Notes under the pieces: generated by a model
The model's database searches: none
The model's input: only the letters and a program-made list of their open reading frames with translations
What the model was told of the DNA's origin: nothing
Origin: an uncultured Oscillospiraceae bacterium
GTDB lineage: Bacteria; Bacillota; Clostridia; Oscillospirales; Oscillospiraceae
Length of the DNA stretch: 50,932 nt
NCBI GenBank assembly: GCA_944385705.1
Contig: CALWYF010000012.1
Coordinates: forward strand, 1 to 50,932
Direction: 5' to 3'
Shown here: positions 24,988-32,976 of the stretch, piece after piece
Position numbering within the stretch: the first letter of the stretch is position 1
How the letters are laid out: every line of letters begins with the position of its first letter
Position numbers and translations under genes: made by a program

Positions 24988-24998
24988 TGTATTACAAG
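24986..24998. promoter_or_regulatory. FadR-type GntR operator
   Basis: CTTGTA-T-TACAAG is a perfect dyad. Its core TTGTATTACAA (24987-24997) fits the FadR-subfamily consensus TnGTnnnACnA at every fixed position. It begins at the end of the -10, so a bound repressor would block initiation. The probable ligand protein is the GntR regulator at 31036. Confidence 0.75.
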
Positions 24999-25057
24999 CT
25001 AGCAAAAACACAAGTGGACAACAACAAAACAACAGTAATAAACAGGAGATGAAAACC

Positions 25058-26080
25058 ATGAATGTAGTAATGATCGGCACCGGCGACATTGCCTACTCCC
25101 ATGGAAGGGCAGTTGTCAAACTTGGCGGAAAGGTCATTGCCGCCTACGATGTGAACCAGGCAGGGCTTGCCAAGTTCTGTGCGGAGTTTGGCAGCGAAGC
25201 TCTCAGCTACGAGCAGCTGGATGAGTGGATACCCAAGGCGGATTACGCAGTGCTCTGCACTCCCCCCACCAAGCGTCTGGATTACGTGGAGAAGGTCCTC
25301 TCCGCCCACGTGCCTCTGTACATGGAAAAGCCCATCGCCACCACTCTTGAGGATGCCAAGAAGCTCAAGGACATGGAGCAGAAGTACGACGCCAAGATAA
25401 TCGTGGGCTTTGCCCACCGCTACCGCCCCGCCTTCCAGAAGCTCCACGAGCTGGTTGCATCCGGAGCTCTGGGCGATCCTGTCAACGTCTTCGACCACCG
25501 GGTTGGCCCCGGCTTCGGCTTCAGAGGCAGCTACTTTGCTCCCTCCTGGCGCACCGACCCCAAGCTGGCCTGCGGCTTCACCATCGAGTCCATCTCCCAT
25601 GAGTGGAACCTGCTCACCTCCCTGTGCGGCGAGTTTGAGACCATGAGCGCCAATGTCTGGTGCACCATTGACAGTCTCCCCACCTATGACACCAACTTCT
25701 CCGCCACCATGAAGATAAAGAAGGGCGGCATCGCCACCATCACCGCCAGCTGGAGCAGCGATCTGGGTTCCAACCTGAAGGGCTACATCGGCACCAAGGG
25801 AACCGCCTTCCTCAAAGGCAGGGATATGTTCGAGTTTGACGAACTCACCTACAAGACCGAGGACATGGCCCAGGCCGTCACCATCACCTACAACGACTCC
25901 TACAAGTTCGATCAGGACGGAGTCATCTTCCCCATCCACCAGCATTTCCAGGACTGCCTGAAAAACGGCACTCCCATCTGCACTCCCCTGGACGAGGGCA
26001 TCAAGGTTCTGAAGCTCTCCACCCTGGCGCTGGAGTCCTCCAGAGAGCACAAGGAGATCATTCTTGCGGAAAGGATGTAA
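25058..26080 (+). CDS. Gfo/Idh/MocA-family NAD(P)-dependent sugar dehydrogenase
   Basis: A 340-residue two-domain oxidoreductase. The N-terminal Rossmann fold begins MNVVMIGTGDIAYSHG. The catalytic lysine motif is intact in YMEKPIATT. The C-terminal sheet domain carries FTIESISHEWNLL, where the His and an acidic residue (Glu rather than the commoner Asp) form the active site. The family oxidises or epimerises a hydroxyl of sugars, inositols or sugar acids. I chose the ATG at 25058, 9 nt after AGGAG; the ATG at 25049 abuts the ribosome site. It is first in an operon with a split transketolase 3 nt downstream and a TRAP importer. I infer that it makes the ketose or keto-acid that the transketolase cleaves. 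Confidence 0.92.
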   Translation: MNVVMIGTGDIAYSHGRAVVKLGGKVIAAYDVNQAGLAKFCAEFGSEALSYEQLDEWIPKADYAVLCTPPTKRLDYVEKVLSAHVPLYMEKPIATTLEDAKKLKDMEQKYDAKIIVGFAHRYRPAFQKLHELVASGALGDPVNVFDHRVGPGFGFRGSYFAPSWRTDPKLACGFTIESISHEWNLLTSLCGEFETMSANVWCTIDSLPTYDTNFSATMKIKKGGIATITASWSSDLGSNLKGYIGTKGTAFLKGRDMFEFDELTYKTEDMAQAVTITYNDSYKFDQDGVIFPIHQHFQDCLKNGTPICTPLDEGIKVLKLSTLALESSREHKEIILAERM

Positions 26081-26083
26081 GTC

Positions 26084-26929
26084 ATGGATCAGAAAGAATT
26101 GATCGCACTGAAAGATAAGGCCACGGAGCTGCGCATCCGTGTGATAGACATGATTTGGAAGGCCCAGAGCGGTCATCCCGGCGGCTCTCTGTCCGTGGCG
26201 GATTTCGTCACCGCCTGCTACTTCCACTTCATGAAAGTAGACCCCCAGAACCCCCGCTGGCCTGACCGGGACCGCTTCGTCCTGTCCAAGGGCCATGTGT
26301 GCCCCGCCCAGTACGCAGCCCTGGCTATGAAGGGCTTCTTCCCCATGGAGGTGCTGGACACCCTGCGCAAAGAGGGCTCCATGCTCCAGGGCCACCCCAG
26401 CATGAACAAGTGCCCCGGCATCGACATCTCCACCGGCTCCCTGGGCCAGGGCTTCGCCTGCGGCGTTGGCATGGCCATGGCCGGAAAGATGGACGGCAAG
26501 GATTACCGGGTATATGTGGCCGTGGGCGACGGCGAGTGCCAGGAGGGCGAGATCTGGGAGGCTGCCCAGACCGCTCACAAGTACAAGCTGGATAACCTGG
26601 TGGTCTTTGTGGACAACAACGGCCTTCAGCTGGACGGCACCACCGACGAAGTCATGCCCAATATCGACCTGGGCAAGAAGTTCACCGCCTTCGGCTTTGA
26701 CACCTACGAGATAGACGGCAACGACATGGAGCAGGTAGTGGCTGCTCTGGAGCTGGCCCAAGTGGTAAAGAACGGCCGCCCCAAGTGCATCTATGCCCAC
26801 ACCGTCAAGGGCAAGGGCGTCAGCTACATGGAAAACCAGGTGGGCTGGCACGGCGTGGCCCCCAACGACGAGGAGTACAAGCAGGCTATAGAGGAGCTGA
26901 AAGCCCTCTACATTGAGAAGGAGGCCTGA
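26084..26929 (+). CDS. Transketolase-like protein, N-terminal (thiamine-binding) subunit
   Basis: A 281-residue protein corresponding to the first half of transketolase. It has the substrate-channel start QSGHPGGSLSVADF, the KGHVCPAQYAAL segment, and the thiamine diphosphate/Mg2+ motif from GDGECQEGEIWEA to NNGLQLDG. The pyrimidine-binding half is encoded by the next gene, 2 nt away, so the enzyme is a heterotetramer in the usual split form. Such enzymes move two-carbon ketol units. Split forms near transporters often act on unusual sugars rather than in the central pentose pathway. GTC/ATC/GCC-rich codons suggest strong expression. The substrate is unknown. Confidence 0.94.
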   Translation: MDQKELIALKDKATELRIRVIDMIWKAQSGHPGGSLSVADFVTACYFHFMKVDPQNPRWPDRDRFVLSKGHVCPAQYAALAMKGFFPMEVLDTLRKEGSMLQGHPSMNKCPGIDISTGSLGQGFACGVGMAMAGKMDGKDYRVYVAVGDGECQEGEIWEAAQTAHKYKLDNLVVFVDNNGLQLDGTTDEVMPNIDLGKKFTAFGFDTYEIDGNDMEQVVAALELAQVVKNGRPKCIYAHTVKGKGVSYMENQVGWHGVAPNDEEYKQAIEELKALYIEKEA

Positions 26930-26931
26930 GC

Positions 26932-27864
26932 ATGGAGACGAAAAAGATTCCTACCCGCAACGGCTTCGGCGAGGCCATTGTTGAACTGGGCAAAGAAAAC
27001 AAGGACATTCTGGTAGTAGACATAGACATCGGCAAGTCCTGCAAGACCGGAGAGTTTCGCAAGCAGCTGCCGGAACAGTACATAAACGTGGGCATAGCCG
27101 AGCAGAACGGTGCCGGCGTGGCCGCCGGTCTCGCCACCTGCGGCAAGATACCCTTCGTGGTCACCTATGCCGCCTTCGGTTCCATGCGTATCTGTGAAAT
27201 GATACGTCAGGAGATCTGCTATCCCCGGCTGAACGTGAAGATCGCCTGCTCCCACGGCGGCGTCACCCCCGCCAACGACGGTGCCAGCCATCAGGCCATT
27301 GAGGACATGGGCATCCTGCGCACCATCCCCAACATGACCGTCATCATGCCCGCCGATTACGCCTCCGCCAAGACTCTGGTGAAGAAGGCCGCCGCCTTCG
27401 ACGGCCCCGTGTACCTGCGCTTTACCCGGGACGCCGTCCCCGTAATCTACGGTGAAGACGAGGACTTTGAGATAGGCAAGGCAAAGCAGCTGAGGGACGG
27501 CAAGGACGTGGCCATCATCGCCAACGGCGACACCGTCTGCCTGGCTCTCCAAGCCGCCGAGGCTCTGGCTGCCCAGGGCCTTCAGGCCCGGGTGCTGGAC
27601 ATGCACACCATAAAGCCTTTGGACACCCAGGCAGTTGCCGCCTGCATAGATGAGATAGGCAGAGTCATCACCGTAGAGGACCACAACATTCTCAACGGTC
27701 TTGGCAGCGCCGTGGCCGAGGTCATTGCCGAAGCCGGCAAGGGCAAGCTCAAGCGTGTGGGCATTCAGGACCAGTTCGGTCAGTCCGCCCCCTACCAGCG
27801 TCTGCTGGAGATGAACGGCATTACCGCAGAAAACATAGTTGCCCTGGCTCAGGGTCAGTGGTAA
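26932..27864 (+). CDS. Transketolase-like protein, C-terminal subunit
   Basis: A 310-residue partner of the preceding gene. It has the pyrimidine-binding domain with the catalytic glutamate in VGIAEQNGAGVAAGLA and the C-terminal domain ending in AVAEVIAEAG. SHGGVTPANDGASHQAIED is the conserved phosphate- or substrate-loop region. It begins 2 nt after the N-terminal subunit, with AGAAGGAGG as its ribosome site. Both halves are needed for one active site at the dimer interface. It is followed by a short stem-loop (27867-27886) and the TRAP binding protein gene. Confidence 0.94.
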   Translation: METKKIPTRNGFGEAIVELGKENKDILVVDIDIGKSCKTGEFRKQLPEQYINVGIAEQNGAGVAAGLATCGKIPFVVTYAAFGSMRICEMIRQEICYPRLNVKIACSHGGVTPANDGASHQAIEDMGILRTIPNMTVIMPADYASAKTLVKKAAAFDGPVYLRFTRDAVPVIYGEDEDFEIGKAKQLRDGKDVAIIANGDTVCLALQAAEALAAQGLQARVLDMHTIKPLDTQAVAACIDEIGRVITVEDHNILNGLGSAVAEVIAEAGKGKLKRVGIQDQFGQSAPYQRLLEMNGITAENIVALAQGQW

Positions 27865-27866
27865 GC

Positions 27867-27886
27867 TGGGGAAGACCGCTTCCCCA
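27867..27886 (+). other. Intercistronic stem-loop before dctP
   Basis: TGGGGAAG pairs with CTTCCCCA around ACCG. No T-tract follows. It probably protects or punctuates the polycistronic message rather than ending it. Confidence 0.5.
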
Positions 27887-27947
27887 ATAAACAGGTTCAA
27901 TTTTTATTGAGACATACAACAAAACATTACTGAGGAGGAAAACTACT

Positions 27948-28988
27948 GTGAAAAAATTCTTGGCACTTGCTCTGGCGGTCCTGATGATCGCATCCCTGGC
28001 CGCCTGCTCCGGCGGTTCCGACACTTCCGCTGAGACCGCCCAGAGCGGCGACGGCTCCGTGGAGTACGACGAGATCAACCTCACCATGGCAGTAAACGGC
28101 ACCGACACCCAGATAGACACCCAGGTGGGTCAGGAATTTGCCCGTCTGGTGGAAGAGGCCACCAACGGCAGCGTCATCATCGACGTGTTCCCCAATGACC
28201 AGCTGGCCGGCGGCAACGCCACCAAGGGCATGGAGATGCTGGCAGACGGCTCCGTGGACATCGCCGCCTACGCCACCGTCACCATGGGCGCTCTGGACGA
28301 GCGGCTCACCATCGGCATCACCCCCTGGATCTTTGACGACTACACCGAGGCCCGCACCGTCATCGACGAGACCGGTCTGGACTACTACGCCGACATTCTG
28401 GCCGAGCAGAACATCACCCTGCTGGGCTCCTTCCACAACGGTTTCCGGCAGCTCACCAACAACAAGCGACCCGTTCTCACTCCCGATGACCTGGCCGGTC
28501 TGAAGATCCGCACTCCCGGCAGCGCCATCTATCAGGACACCTTTACCGCTCTGGGCGCCAGCCCCTCCACCCTTAACTGGAGCGAGTGCTTCACCGCTCT
28601 CCAGCAGGGCACCATCGACGGCCAGGAGAACGGCCTGAGCATCACCAGCACCTCCGGCGTACTGGAGGTCCAGCCCTACGTCACCATCTGGAGCTACAGC
28701 TACGAAAACGACCTGCTCATGTTCAACACCGACATCTGGAACAGCCTCAACGAGGCCACCCAGCAGGTTCTGAAGGAAAAGGCTGTTGAGGCCTGCAACT
28801 GGGGCCGTGACATAGTGGAGGCCGAGCACGACACCCTTATAGAGGAGTTCCGCGCCGAGGGCGCTCAGGTGGATGTTCTCACCGACGAGCAGATCCAGCT
28901 CTTCAAGGACAAGGTCGCCGACGTCAAGGCTGAGTTCCTGGCCAAGTTCGACGCCGAGGCTCTGGCTGCCTTCGGTATCGAGGCATAA
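27948..28988 (+). CDS. TRAP transporter solute-binding lipoprotein (DctP family)
   Basis: A 346-residue extracytoplasmic receptor. The signal peptide has a lipobox LAAC with lipidated C20, followed by a Gly/Ser-rich linker. The DctP fold contains GLKIRTPGSAIYQDTF, whose arginine forms the salt bridge to a substrate carboxylate in known family members, and ALQQGTIDGQENGLS. This points to an acidic substrate such as a sugar acid. It starts at GTG, 9 nt after GAGGAGG. It is flanked by stem-loops on both sides, typical for genes needing more protein than their operon partners. It works with the membrane subunits downstream and a sodium gradient. Confidence 0.95.
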   Translation: MKKFLALALAVLMIASLAACSGGSDTSAETAQSGDGSVEYDEINLTMAVNGTDTQIDTQVGQEFARLVEEATNGSVIIDVFPNDQLAGGNATKGMEMLADGSVDIAAYATVTMGALDERLTIGITPWIFDDYTEARTVIDETGLDYYADILAEQNITLLGSFHNGFRQLTNNKRPVLTPDDLAGLKIRTPGSAIYQDTFTALGASPSTLNWSECFTALQQGTIDGQENGLSITSTSGVLEVQPYVTIWSYSYENDLLMFNTDIWNSLNEATQQVLKEKAVEACNWGRDIVEAEHDTLIEEFRAEGAQVDVLTDEQIQLFKDKVADVKAEFLAKFDAEALAAFGIEA

Positions 28989-29001
28989 ATCGGGTTTCAT
29001 C

Positions 29002-29031
29002 CGGGAAGAGCTGAGCTTTCAGCTCTTCCCG
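29002..29031 (+). other. Intercistronic stem-loop after dctP
   Basis: A perfect 13-bp stem CGGGAAGAGCTGA and its complement with a GCTT loop and no T-tract. It sits between the binding-protein gene and the membrane-subunit genes, as expected for a 3'-stabilising or partial-termination element that lets DctP be made in excess. Confidence 0.65.
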
Positions 29032-29057
29032 AACACTACAGAAGGTAAGGAGCTGCT

Positions 29058-29585
29058 ATGATAAAAAAGATCATTGACAATATAGAAGAGATTATATGTT
29101 TGATCTCTCTGTCGGTGATGACCTTGCTCACTTTTGCAAACGTCGTCACCCGCTATGTCTTCAACTTCTCCATGAACTTTGCTGAAGAGATCTCCACCTA
29201 CATGTTCGTTCTCCTCAGCCTTTTCGGCGCTTCCATAGCTGCCAAGCGGGGCGCTCATCTAGGCTTTACTCTGCTGGCCGACCACGTCCCCGCTATAGTG
29301 GCCCGCATTTTTGAAGTCATCTGCGCCGTGGCAGGCTTTCTGTTTGCCGGAGTCATCTTCTACTACGGCATTGACATGACCGTCACACAGTTCCAGCGGG
29401 GTCAGCTCTCCCTGGGCGCTCAGATTCCCGAATGGATATACGGTTCCTTTGTGCCTCTGGGTTCGCTCTTCCTGATGATCCGCTTCCTGGAGCTGCTGGT
29501 AAAGGCTGTGCGGGGCCAGGCCCCCGTCCGGGAGGACGTGGTGGCCGAGGCTCTGGCCGCCGCCGGTGTGGAAAAGGAGGATTGA
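29058..29585 (+). CDS. TRAP transporter small permease subunit (DctQ family)
   Basis: A 175-residue membrane protein with four helices (about 12-32, 45-65, 82-105, 125-150). The family motif lies around FSMNFAEEISTYMFVLLSLFGA with AKRGAHLGFTLL. DctQ is the small partner of the DctM symporter. GGTAAGGAG precedes the ATG. Its stop is 3 nt from the next gene, so the two are coupled. The C-terminal tail (about 155-175) is acidic and cytoplasmic. Confidence 0.93.
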   Translation: MIKKIIDNIEEIICLISLSVMTLLTFANVVTRYVFNFSMNFAEEISTYMFVLLSLFGASIAAKRGAHLGFTLLADHVPAIVARIFEVICAVAGFLFAGVIFYYGIDMTVTQFQRGQLSLGAQIPEWIYGSFVPLGSLFLMIRFLELLVKAVRGQAPVREDVVAEALAAAGVEKED

Positions 29586-29588
29586 GCA

Positions 29589-30881
29589 ATGGTAACAACT
29601 ATGCTTTTCGGTCTCTTTGCTTTGCTGCTTTTGCTGGGCGCTCCCATAGCCACCTGTCTGGGCATGTCCAGCGTTGCAGCCATGATAGCTCTGGGCGCCG
29701 GCAGGTCCCTGGACGTGGTCCTGGGCACAGTGCCCCAGCTGGTTTCCGCCGCCATCACCAAGTCCGTCCTGATGGCCATACCCTTCTTTATCCTGGGCGG
29801 CAATATCATGGAAAAGTCCGGGATATCTTCCCGCCTCATAAACCTGGCTCAGGCCTGTGTGGGCCACTTCAAGGGCGGCGTTGCCATGGTGTGCGTGCTT
29901 GTGGCCTGCTTCTTTGCCGCCATCTCCGGCTCCGGCCCGGCCACCGTGGCCGCTCTGGGCCTTATCCTCATCCCCGCTATGATTGAAGTGGGCTATAAGC
30001 CCGCCTTTGCCGCGGGCCTCATGGCCACCGCCGGAGCCATCGGCGTCATAATCCCGCCGTCCATCACCTTCGTGGTCTATGGCTCCATCTCCGATGTGTC
30101 CATCGGCGACCTGTTCATCTCCGGCGTTATCCCCGGCCTGCTCATGGGCGCCGCCCTGATACTCATCACTTTGTGGCTGGGCCGCAAAACCAATCTGAAG
30201 CTGCTGCCCAGAGCCAGCTGGAAAGAGCGCTGGGCCGCCTTCAAAGAGGCCTTCTGGGGGCTGCTGATGCCCGTCATCATCCTGGGCGGCATCTACGGCG
30301 GTATCTTTACCCCCACCGAAGCCGCCGCAGTATCAGCCGTTTACGGTCTGTTCGTGGGCCTTTTCATATACCGCAGCCTCAGCCTGAGGGATATGAAAAA
30401 AATACTCATTGACTCCGCCTCCACCACTGCCGTGGTAATGCTCATCACCGCCGCTGCTTCCCTCTTTGCCTACGTCCTGACCCGCGCCCGTATCGACGTG
30501 GCCATCAGCTCCGCTCTGGAGACCTTCGCCGGCGGCAACACCGTGGTGTTCCTTATCATCGTCAACGTCTGCCTGCTGATTGCCGGCTGCTTCCTGGACT
30601 CCACTTCCGCCCTGTACATCTTCACTCCCCTGTTCCTGCCTGTGGCCCAGGCCCTTGGCATGAACCTGGTGCACTTCGGCGCCATCATGATAGTGAACCT
30701 GGCCATCGGCCTGGTGACTCCTCCTGTGGGCGTGAACCTCTACGTGGCCTGCGGCATTGCAAACATAGATCTGAAAACCATTTCCAAGGCAGTCGTACCG
30801 CTTATACTCGCTTCACTGGTGGTCCTGCTGCTGGTGACCTATGTGCCTCAACTCTCCCTGGCCCTGCTGGGCGGAGCCTGA
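29589..30881 (+). CDS. TRAP transporter large permease subunit (DctM family)
   Basis: A 430-residue sodium-driven symporter subunit with about twelve membrane segments and two re-entrant hairpins. The family signatures GSGPATVAALG and the later GLVTPPVGVNLYVACGIAN are intact. It completes a full TRAP set with DctP and DctQ. It ends the catabolic operon about 30 nt before a stem-loop, and the regulator gene follows with its own promoter. The transporter class moves mainly carboxylated substrates, supporting a sugar-acid substrate. Confidence 0.95.
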   Translation: MVTTMLFGLFALLLLLGAPIATCLGMSSVAAMIALGAGRSLDVVLGTVPQLVSAAITKSVLMAIPFFILGGNIMEKSGISSRLINLAQACVGHFKGGVAMVCVLVACFFAAISGSGPATVAALGLILIPAMIEVGYKPAFAAGLMATAGAIGVIIPPSITFVVYGSISDVSIGDLFISGVIPGLLMGAALILITLWLGRKTNLKLLPRASWKERWAAFKEAFWGLLMPVIILGGIYGGIFTPTEAAAVSAVYGLFVGLFIYRSLSLRDMKKILIDSASTTAVVMLITAAASLFAYVLTRARIDVAISSALETFAGGNTVVFLIIVNVCLLIAGCFLDSTSALYIFTPLFLPVAQALGMNLVHFGAIMIVNLAIGLVTPPVGVNLYVACGIANIDLKTISKAVVPLILASLVVLLLVTYVPQLSLALLGGA

Positions 30882-30910
30882 TCGCTTTTCTCAAATCCAC
30901 TCTAAAAGTA

Positions 30911-30937
30911 CGGGCATGGTTCAAAAAACCATGCCCG
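30911..30937 (+). terminator. Stem-loop at the end of the TRAP operon
   Basis: A perfect 11-bp stem CGGGCATGGTT and its complement with a CAAAA loop. The following bases are CATCCTTAAAAA, so there is no proper T-tract and termination may be partial. Confidence 0.55.
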
Positions 30938-30973
30938 CATCCTTAAAAAGCCGCATTTCAGTGCGTTCCTGTG

Positions 30974-31025
30974 TTGACAATCTTATAAAGTAAGTGTTAA
31001 AATTACGGTATAATTTGTATTATGA
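30974..31025 (+). promoter_or_regulatory. gntR promoter and operator-like site
   Basis: TTGACA (30974-30979), a 17-nt spacer and TTAAAA (30997-31002). Just downstream, TTGTATTATGA (31015-31025) matches the TnGTnnnACnA consensus at all fixed positions but one, and shares TTGTATTA with the operon operator at 24987. It suggests autoregulation. Confidence 0.55.
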
Positions 31026-31035
31026 GGTTACAATT

Positions 31036-31719
31036 ATGCCCCCTTTCAGCCCTGTTACCAACAACAAACTTTATATACAGATATATAACCAGATAAGAGA
31101 CGCCATTGTGAACGGCAGCTTCAAGGTGGGCGACAAGCTGCCCAGCGAGAAAGAGTTCTGCGAGCTCTTCGGCGTCAGCCGGGTGCCGGTGAGGGAGGCT
31201 CTCAGCGCCCTGGAGCTCAACGGTCTGGTGGAGTCGGTGCACGGCGCAGGGGTCTTCGTCAAGGAGATCAGCCTGCTCAGCACCGATTGGATAGAGGAGA
31301 TCGACCCTCAGGACATCATTCAGGCCAGAAAGCTCATGGAGCCGGAGATAGCCCGCTGCGCCGCCCTGCACATCAGTCCGGCGGAGAAGCAGCGCCTGCA
31401 GGAGATAACGGACCGCTTCCGCCAGGAGGCCGAGGACAACCGCTATTCCGAGATAACCGACCGGGATTTTCACACCAGCATCGCCAGGGCCAGCGGCAAC
31501 CACATGTATATGGCCATGTGCGATATGATATGGCAGGCAATGAAGCAGCGGATGTGGAGCCTCATTCTCAGCCGCACCGTCACTGCCGAGGAGAACCGCA
31601 AGCAGCACTATAAGGAGCATATGGAGATAGCCCAGGCCATACTCACCGGCAATGCGGAGCTGGCCTACAAGTACATGAAAGCCCACATGGAGGACCTGGA
31701 GCGCCGCTACTGGTCCTGA
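31036..31719 (+). CDS. GntR-family regulator, FadR subfamily (FCD domain)
   Basis: A 227-residue regulator. A winged helix (about 8-75) contains VGDKLPSEKEFCELFGVSRVP followed by VREALSALELNGLV. An all-helical FCD effector domain (about 80-225) has DRDFHTSIARASGNHMY and HYKEHMEIAQAI. The Asp/His residues fit the metal site that helps bind carboxylate effectors. I chose the ATG at 31036 because GAGGT lies 7 nt upstream; an earlier in-frame ATG at 30994 would lie in the promoter. It follows the TRAP operon, and matching operators sit before both. It is the likely repressor, relieved by the imported acid. Confidence 0.93.
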   Translation: MPPFSPVTNNKLYIQIYNQIRDAIVNGSFKVGDKLPSEKEFCELFGVSRVPVREALSALELNGLVESVHGAGVFVKEISLLSTDWIEEIDPQDIIQARKLMEPEIARCAALHISPAEKQRLQEITDRFRQEAEDNRYSEITDRDFHTSIARASGNHMYMAMCDMIWQAMKQRMWSLILSRTVTAEENRKQHYKEHMEIAQAILTGNAELAYKYMKAHMEDLERRYWS

Positions 31720-31725
31720 ACATGC

Positions 31726-31757
31726 AAAAAGGAAGGGAAATTTCCCTTCCTTTTTTT
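31726..31757. terminator. Bidirectional terminator
   Basis: A fully palindromic stem AAAAAGGAAGGG, AAATTT centre and its complement, with A5 and T7 ends. It separates the convergent gntR (plus) and solute-binding (minus) genes. Confidence 0.9.
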
Positions 31758-31762
31758 GCGGC

Positions 31763-32950
31763 TTAGCCCGCCTGCTCGGCTACATATATGGAGGCGCGGC
31801 TCTGGATATTGCTCACCGTGTCCTCCAGGCTCTTGTCCCCGGCAAAGTATGCGGAGGCCTCGGCGCTGATTATCTCGGTGAGTGTGTCGTCCTGCCGGGC
31901 CATCTTTTCCGTGGAGTAGACCAGCCGGCGCATTTTCTCTGCATCCTCCCGGGTCAGCACCAGGTAATCCTGGGAGCTGTCCTCATCTATGCTCAGCTCC
32001 AGGTTTTTTTCGAAAGCAGCTTTGGTAACTGGTATGCCTATGCTCATTCCTGTCAGATTCTCCGGCAGGAGCAGCAGACGCAGGAAGTCCCAGGCTGCCT
32101 CCTTATGTTCGCTGGAAGCCATGATGCCGTAGCCGCTTCGGGAATAGGCGTCGGAGTAATCTGTGAAGTAGCTGCCATTGCCGGAGGTACCGGGGAAGCC
32201 CGCATACACGAAGTCCTCCTTCAGGAGATCTCTGGCAAAGTATTGGGACGTGTCCAGGGTAGTCACCGGCTCCATGAGCACCGGCCTCACCGGCTCGGAG
32301 GTATATGGGGTATCCTTAACAAATTGAAGCAGCCGGGCAAAGCCCCCCTCATCGAAGCTGCATGTGCCTGCGTCCCAGTCCACATATTCCCCGCTGGAGA
32401 TGCGGCAAAGTATGTTCAGCATATAGTCCCGGTCCCTGTGCCAGAAGTACACCGGCATGCCCTCCGGCCGGTTCGCTATCATCTCCTCCACATAGTCCAC
32501 CGTCCACTCCTCCCGGCCCGGAAACTTTGAAGCCGGGGCCGCAAGGCTGAGTATTTCCACCCGGGTCAGCAGCTCATAGAGTCCGCCATCTTGCAGCATG
32601 CTCTCCAAGACCGGTTCAATAAAGTCCTCCCGACTCAAGCTTTCGTCGGCGTCTATGTAGGGCAGCAGGTCAACGAACAATCCGGTGTCTATGCTGTTTT
32701 TCGGCAGCATAGGCGTATAGACAATGTCCGGAGCCTCATTCAGCACCATGTCCATAAGCTCCTGCTGGCTCAGTTTTCCACTTTGCCCGGAATTGACTGC
32801 TTCTATCCTGTAGTCGGGGTTAGTGCTGTTGAACCGCAGCACAGCATTGGTCAAAGACAGATCTCCGTCGCCCCACAGCTTAATAGCCGTCTTTTCCTTC
32901 ACAAGACCGGGGCTGACTTTCTGTATCCTGTCGGCATTAAACCCCATCAT
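31763..32950 (-). CDS. C-terminal part of a frameshifted solute-binding-like lipoprotein
   Basis: The 395 residues read from ATG 32950 resemble the C-terminal body of an ABC-type extracellular solute-binding protein. Examples are IKLWGDGDLSLTNAVLRFN near the start, VNSGQSGKLSQQELMDMVLNEAPDIV, and a C-terminal helix-rich region. It has no signal peptide or ribosome site of its own. The frame stays open upstream to about position 33000 and there continues the sequence of the neighbouring N-terminal fragment. I therefore regard it as the second half of one gene broken by a single-base shift. If expressed alone it would stay cytoplasmic and inactive. It ends 5 nt before the shared terminator at 31726-31757. 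Confidence 0.7.
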   Translation of the reverse strand: MMGFNADRIQKVSPGLVKEKTAIKLWGDGDLSLTNAVLRFNSTNPDYRIEAVNSGQSGKLSQQELMDMVLNEAPDIVYTPMLPKNSIDTGLFVDLLPYIDADESLSREDFIEPVLESMLQDGGLYELLTRVEILSLAAPASKFPGREEWTVDYVEEMIANRPEGMPVYFWHRDRDYMLNILCRISSGEYVDWDAGTCSFDEGGFARLLQFVKDTPYTSEPVRPVLMEPVTTLDTSQYFARDLLKEDFVYAGFPGTSGNGSYFTDYSDAYSRSGYGIMASSEHKEAAWDFLRLLLLPENLTGMSIGIPVTKAAFEKNLELSIDEDSSQDYLVLTREDAEKMRRLVYSTEKMARQDDTLTEIISAEASAYFAGDKSLEDTVSNIQSRASIYVAEQAG

Positions 32951-32976
32951 GTAATAGTCTCCGGCCTGGCTCTGGG

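Noticed and set aside
24992..26851. Long open frame (619 codons) on the minus strand opposite the dehydrogenase and transketolase genes
   Set aside because: It is an antisense shadow of strongly biased genes. The plus-strand proteins have clear motifs and this one has none.
25058..30881. Assignment as a sulfoquinovose (sulfo-TK) or D-apiose catabolic operon
   Set aside because: Split transketolases occur in those pathways, but the required sugar isomerase, kinase or sulfo-sugar enzymes are absent, so the substrate is left open.
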